DNA of 8,404 nt from JBDTMC01 sp039934475 (lineage in GTDB: Bacteria; Acidobacteriota; Terriglobia; Bryobacterales; Bryobacteraceae). Both the position numbers and the translations under genes were made by a program. The notes below the pieces were generated by a model, which made no database searches, was not told the DNA's origin, and saw only the letters and a list, made by a program, of their open reading frames with translations. The stretch covers positions 1 to 8,404 of the forward strand of contig JBDTMC010000352.1 in assembly GCA_039934475.1 (NCBI GenBank), written 5' to 3'. Shown piece by piece: positions 5,908 to 8,404 of the stretch (within the stretch, counting starts at the first letter, position 1; every line of letters starts with the position of its first letter).

Positions 5908-6474
5908 ATGAAGGCTCTCTTGTGTTTAGTTGTCTCTGCTACCACCCTGTTGGCGCAAGGTGTCGCCGTGGGCGACAAAGTCACGGATTTTCAACTTGTG
6001 GACCTTTCGGGTAAACCCGTGACACTGAAAAGCGCCAACGGCATCACCGCCGTGATTTTCGTCGCCACCGAGTGCCCCGTTTCGAACGCATACAATGAGC
6101 GCATGAACGTCCTCTACAAGGAGTACACCGCGAAAGGCGTTCACTTCGTTTTCGTCAACTCCAACCGCACGGAGCCGGCCGAAGAAGTGCGTGCGCATCT
6201 GACTGAGCACAAGCTCAGCTATCCCGTGTACAAGGATCCGGACAACCGCCTCGCCGATCGGTTGAACGCGCAAGTGACTCCTGAGGTCTACCTGGTTGAC
6301 GCCGCCGGAACGCTCCGCTACCACGGGTCCATCGACGATGCCCGCGTCGAAACTAAGGTTCAGGATCTGCGTGCGCGGAAGGCTCTGGACGCCTTGCTGG
6401 CCGGCAAACCAGTCCCTGCGGCGGAAACGAAGGCTTTCGGTTGTACCATCCGGCGAGTGAATAAGACATCGTGA
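5908..6474 (+). CDS. Exported redoxin (AhpC/TSA-like thioredoxin fold) with single active-site cysteine
   Basis: 188 aa. Signal peptide MKALLCLVVSATTLLAQG (cleavage near 16-18), then a thioredoxin fold: VGDKVTDFQLVDLSGKPVTL (21-40), VIFVATECPVSNAYNERM (49-66) with Cys56, cis-Pro region VTPEVYLVD with Pro125, and RYHGSIDDAR (137-146). The active site reads ECPVSN, not CxxC, so it resembles a peroxiredoxin or redoxin more than a disulfide oxidoreductase. A second cysteine, Cys179, sits in a C-terminal FGCTIRRV motif that recurs in this redoxin group and may be the resolving partner. Its stop overlaps the GTG start of the TlpA-like gene (GTGA), so the two are probably made together, and the thioredoxin may reduce this protein. 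Likely periplasmic. The fold is firm; peroxidase activity is inferred. Confidence 0.85.
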   Translation: MKALLCLVVSATTLLAQGVAVGDKVTDFQLVDLSGKPVTLKSANGITAVIFVATECPVSNAYNERMNVLYKEYTAKGVHFVFVNSNRTEPAEEVRAHLTEHKLSYPVYKDPDNRLADRLNAQVTPEVYLVDAAGTLRYHGSIDDARVETKVQDLRARKALDALLAGKPVPAAETKAFGCTIRRVNKTS

Positions 6475-6941
6475 AACGTCTCTCGTTACTCCTCTTTCTC
6501 AGCGCCAGCCTGGCGCTTGCGGCTGCCTTGACGCCGCTTGATGAAACTTCTTATCCGAAGACCGTGGCTGCCCAAAAAGGCAAAGTGGTGCTCGTCAATT
6601 TCTGGGCCACCTGGTGCGTCCCCTGCCGCGCGGAAATGCCTGCGCTGGCGAAGATGCAGGCGCGCCTGAAGCCCAAAGGCTTTACTCTTGTCACGATATC
6701 CGCCGATGAGCCGGAACAGCAGGCCCAGGCCTCCGAGTTCCTGGCGAAATACGGAATCCCGCGCCCCGCCTATCTGAAAGCCGCCAAGGACGACGACAAG
6801 TTCATCAACGCCATCGATCCAAAGTGGTCCGGCGCCCTCCCCGCTCTGGTGATCTACGATCGCAGTGGCAAGAAGGTAAAAGTCTACGTCGGTGAAACCA
6901 ACCTCGCGGAAGTGGAAGCCGTGATCACTAAGCTGCTTTAA
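6471..6941 (+). CDS. TlpA/ResA-type thioredoxin, exported
   Basis: 156 aa. Signal peptide MKRLSLLLFLSASLALAAAL (cleavage near 18-20). Thioredoxin fold with VVLVNFWATWCVPCRAEMP (39-57), where Cys49 and Cys52 form the WCxPC redox site typical of TlpA/ResA reductants, and cis-Pro124 in GALPALVIYD. Such proteins reduce disulfides in the periplasm, often for cytochrome c maturation, with electrons from CcdA or DsbD; neither is in the window. The start is a GTG inside the previous stop (GTGA), with no good Shine-Dalgarno, so translational coupling to the redoxin is likely. The pair may form a redoxin and reductant couple. The stop TAA shares TTAA with the convergent DUF547 gene, and no terminator hairpin is seen between them. 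Confidence 0.9.
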   Translation: MKRLSLLLFLSASLALAAALTPLDETSYPKTVAAQKGKVVLVNFWATWCVPCRAEMPALAKMQARLKPKGFTLVTISADEPEQQAQASEFLAKYGIPRPAYLKAAKDDDKFINAIDPKWSGALPALVIYDRSGKKVKVYVGETNLAEVEAVITKLL

Positions 6942-7720
6942 TGACCAGGCAAGGCCAACCGTAACTGGTCGCGGTAGAAATCCCACTGCGAGTAATCGGA
7001 GCCTAAGGTCGTCACATCGTTCAGACCCCAGTGGTAGGTCATGTAATCGATTTGGGCGCCGCGCGTGTCGATGTAGGCGGCATTCGGCCCATACTTGGCC
7101 AGAAAGTCCTTCACCCCTCCGGTGCCGCCAAAATCTTTGGCGTACCATTTGAAGATTCCGCTCACGTGCGCGGTCTTCTTCTCCGGCACAAACTCATTCA
7201 GGCCGCGGTTCGCCAGCCATCGCCGCGAGTTGTCGTCGAGTTGCTGTTCCAGCTTCGCCGCGCTGTACGCTTCTCGGCGCAGGGGCGGGCAACTGCGCGC
7301 AGCGCACACCAGCGCGGCGTGAATCCGCGCATCTTTCATGTCGCGCACGCGGCCTTCGATCTGATCGAGTGACACCGCCTTGCCATCTACGATGTGCCGT
7401 GCCTTACGGAATGGATTATCGGTCCGCCAGATGCTTTTCAACGGGTAGTTGGCCAGAACCCAATGCACCGTTAGGGCGTTGTACGCATTGATGAGGGCGG
7501 CTTTCGTTTCGGGCAAAGTCATGCCGGCCGGCCACGGTGCCCCCACCTCCTTTAGGTAAGCCTCCAGGTCCGGTACCCCGTGCTGCCGCATTCCTGCGTA
7601 GTCCACTCTCGCTTCGTCGTTCACGTACTTGTGGACCAGGCCGTCCCAACGCGAATGATCCAGGCCGCCCGCCGAAGCGACTACGCCCGTCAGCGACAGA
7701 ATCAGCAGCAGCCGTTTCAT
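6938..7720 (-). CDS. DUF547 protein, secreted
   Basis: 260 aa. Signal peptide MKRLLLILSLTGVVASAGG (cleavage probably after ASA). DUF547 hallmarks: KAALINAYNALTVHWV (73-88), RIHAALVCAARSCPPL (132-147) with His134, Cys139 and Cys144, SGIFKWYAKDFGG (187-199) and IDYMTYHWGLND (224-235). The family is widespread in bacteria and plants and has no established biochemical function that I know of; the conserved His and Cys residues make an enzymatic role thinkable. The ATG overlaps the TGA of the upstream radical SAM gene (ATGA), with no good Shine-Dalgarno, so the two are probably coupled. The stop overlaps that of the convergent thioredoxin gene by 4 nt. Predicted periplasmic, unlike its radical SAM partner. 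Family assignment confident. Confidence 0.9.
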   Translation of the reverse strand: MKRLLLILSLTGVVASAGGLDHSRWDGLVHKYVNDEARVDYAGMRQHGVPDLEAYLKEVGAPWPAGMTLPETKAALINAYNALTVHWVLANYPLKSIWRTDNPFRKARHIVDGKAVSLDQIEGRVRDMKDARIHAALVCAARSCPPLRREAYSAAKLEQQLDDNSRRWLANRGLNEFVPEKKTAHVSGIFKWYAKDFGGTGGVKDFLAKYGPNAAYIDTRGAQIDYMTYHWGLNDVTTLGSDYSQWDFYRDQLRLALPGH

Positions 7721-8404
7721 GAGAGGGAAACCAGCTCCGGCGCGGCGAGCACTTCCTCATGAAAGCGATCGCAGCCAACGCATAGATTCTGGTACAACCG
7801 GCCCGACGGCAGCCGCACCACCGACTTCGCCAGAAACTTCTCCACGCTCCAACCGGAGCGCAGTCCCATCCGTTCCGGATGCCCCATCGAGATGGCCTCA
7901 TACACCGGGTTCCCTTGCAGCGGCCGCAGGATCGAATCCAATGACTGCGTCTGCAAGTTGCCCACCGGCAGGCGCGTCTTGGCACAGCACGGATAGACGT
8001 TACCATTCGGTTCAATCGACACTTCCGACCCGCTAAAGCCGGGTTGCAGGAAATTCAAGCCGCCTGACCAGCCATTGCAAAAGTTGTCCGCCACCGTCGC
8101 CTGCGAGAGTTCGTTCGCCTGGGCGCGGCCGCGCGGCCATAGCTTGCCAATCCAGGAATCCGGGGTGGCGCCGAAGAAATGGTAGTGGCGTGCCTTCCCC
8201 ATGGCGCTATGCCAGGCTGCAGGTTCAATGGCCTCCATGCCGGCTGCCTCGAACATCGCCGTCAGCTTCGTCTGCAGGGCGTCGCGCCTCGCATGGGAGG
8301 CCCTGGCTGTGCCAATTGCCGCAACCCTTTTCCGGCATCGCTCGAAGGGTTCGGCTTCGACAAAACCTCCGACACGGGCAGCAATGGCACAATGGGCCAA
8401 TGAG
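7717..8404 (-). CDS. Probable radical SAM/SPASM protein, C-terminal part (5' end outside window)
   Basis: Open to the right edge, with about 229 codons visible. The radical SAM CxxxCxxC core is expected upstream and is not in the window, so the call rests on the C-terminal half. There, VSIEPNGNVYPCCAKTRLPVGNLQTQSLDSI (codons at about 8019-7927) is the typical SPASM layout: a strand and turn, a CC pair, then 'GN...SL..I'. A later CVGCDRF (codons at 7782-7762) gives two more cysteines, and FCNGW around 8080 gives another. These would bind an auxiliary iron-sulfur cluster. SPASM proteins often modify peptides or act as small-molecule synthases; no precursor peptide is visible here. The gene overlaps DUF547 by ATGA. 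A TTG at 8400 could serve as a start, but the frame stays open beyond it, and a family member of this kind should be longer. Confidence 0.68.
   Translation of the reverse strand, partial: SLAHCAIAARVGGFVEAEPFERCRKRVAAIGTARASHARRDALQTKLTAMFEAAGMEAIEPAAWHSAMGKARHYHFFGATPDSWIGKLWPRGRAQANELSQATVADNFCNGWSGGLNFLQPGFSGSEVSIEPNGNVYPCCAKTRLPVGNLQTQSLDSILRPLQGNPVYEAISMGHPERMGLRSGWSVEKFLAKSVVRLPSGRLYQNLCVGCDRFHEEVLAAPELVSLS

Noticed and set aside
6486..7148. Minus-strand 220-aa open frame across the thioredoxin and DUF547 3' ends
   Set aside because: It is antisense to the TlpA-like gene and out of frame with DUF547, both of which have clear family motifs. Its composition (Arg, Gly and His rich) is typical of a high-GC shadow frame.
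7416..8015. Minus-strand 199-aa open frame overlapping the SPASM and DUF547 genes
   Set aside because: It is a shifted frame over two well-supported genes, with Arg/Cys/Trp-rich composition and no domain. I considered a frameshift fusion, but both real frames read through intact motifs.

Overview
The window comes from a high-GC, densely packed bacterial chromosome. The gene content fits an Acidobacteriota of the Solibacter/Bryobacter type. This is an inference from several gene families seen together: a Tat-exported sugar-acid enzyme, small secreted carboxypeptidase-regulatory-like domain proteins, paired redoxin and TlpA thioredoxins, and DUF2252, DUF4342 and DUF547 proteins. No rRNA, tRNA, CRISPR array or insertion sequence was seen, and no gene is visibly broken. 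Almost every gap between genes is under 30 bases. The only sizeable non-coding stretch is the divergent region at 4665-4829.

Left part (1-4664). The end of a plus-strand DUF4342 gene (1-213) runs into the tail of a minus-strand operon and overlaps it by 64 bp. In transcription order (right to left) that operon holds four genes: a mandelate-racemase-type enolase-superfamily enzyme with a Tat signal (4664-3492), a LacD-like class I aldolase (3470-2478), an ACS-type MFS transporter (2476-1259) and a DUF2252 kinase-like protein (1262-150). Spacings are 21 nt, 1 nt and a 4-nt ATGA overlap. The first three form a plausible sugar-acid dehydration, uptake and cleavage cassette. DUF2252 is an unexpected but translationally coupled fourth member.

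Centre (4830-6941). A compact plus-strand operon opens with a 76-aa zinc-ribbon protein that closely resembles the amino-group carrier protein LysW. It has a long Asp/Glu run inserted before the terminal EDW motif and ends in Lys instead of the usual Gly-Glu. Four small proteins with export signals follow: two single-domain carboxypeptidase-regulatory-like proteins, a redoxin with one ECPVSN cysteine, and a TlpA/ResA-type thioredoxin with a WCVPC site. The last two are coupled by a GTGA overlap. The operon looks like a cell-envelope and thiol-redox unit headed by a cytoplasmic acidic zinc-ribbon protein of unknown role.

Right part (6938-8404). A minus-strand pair converges on the TlpA gene, and the two stop codons share TTAA. 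It consists of the C-terminal part of a probable radical SAM/SPASM protein, cut by the window edge, followed by a secreted DUF547 protein joined by an ATGA overlap.

The most notable item is the LysW-like protein with a lost modification site and an acidic insertion. Next are the predicted split between an exported dehydratase and a cytoplasmic aldolase, and the DUF2252 protein, whose kinase-like motifs appear in permuted order.
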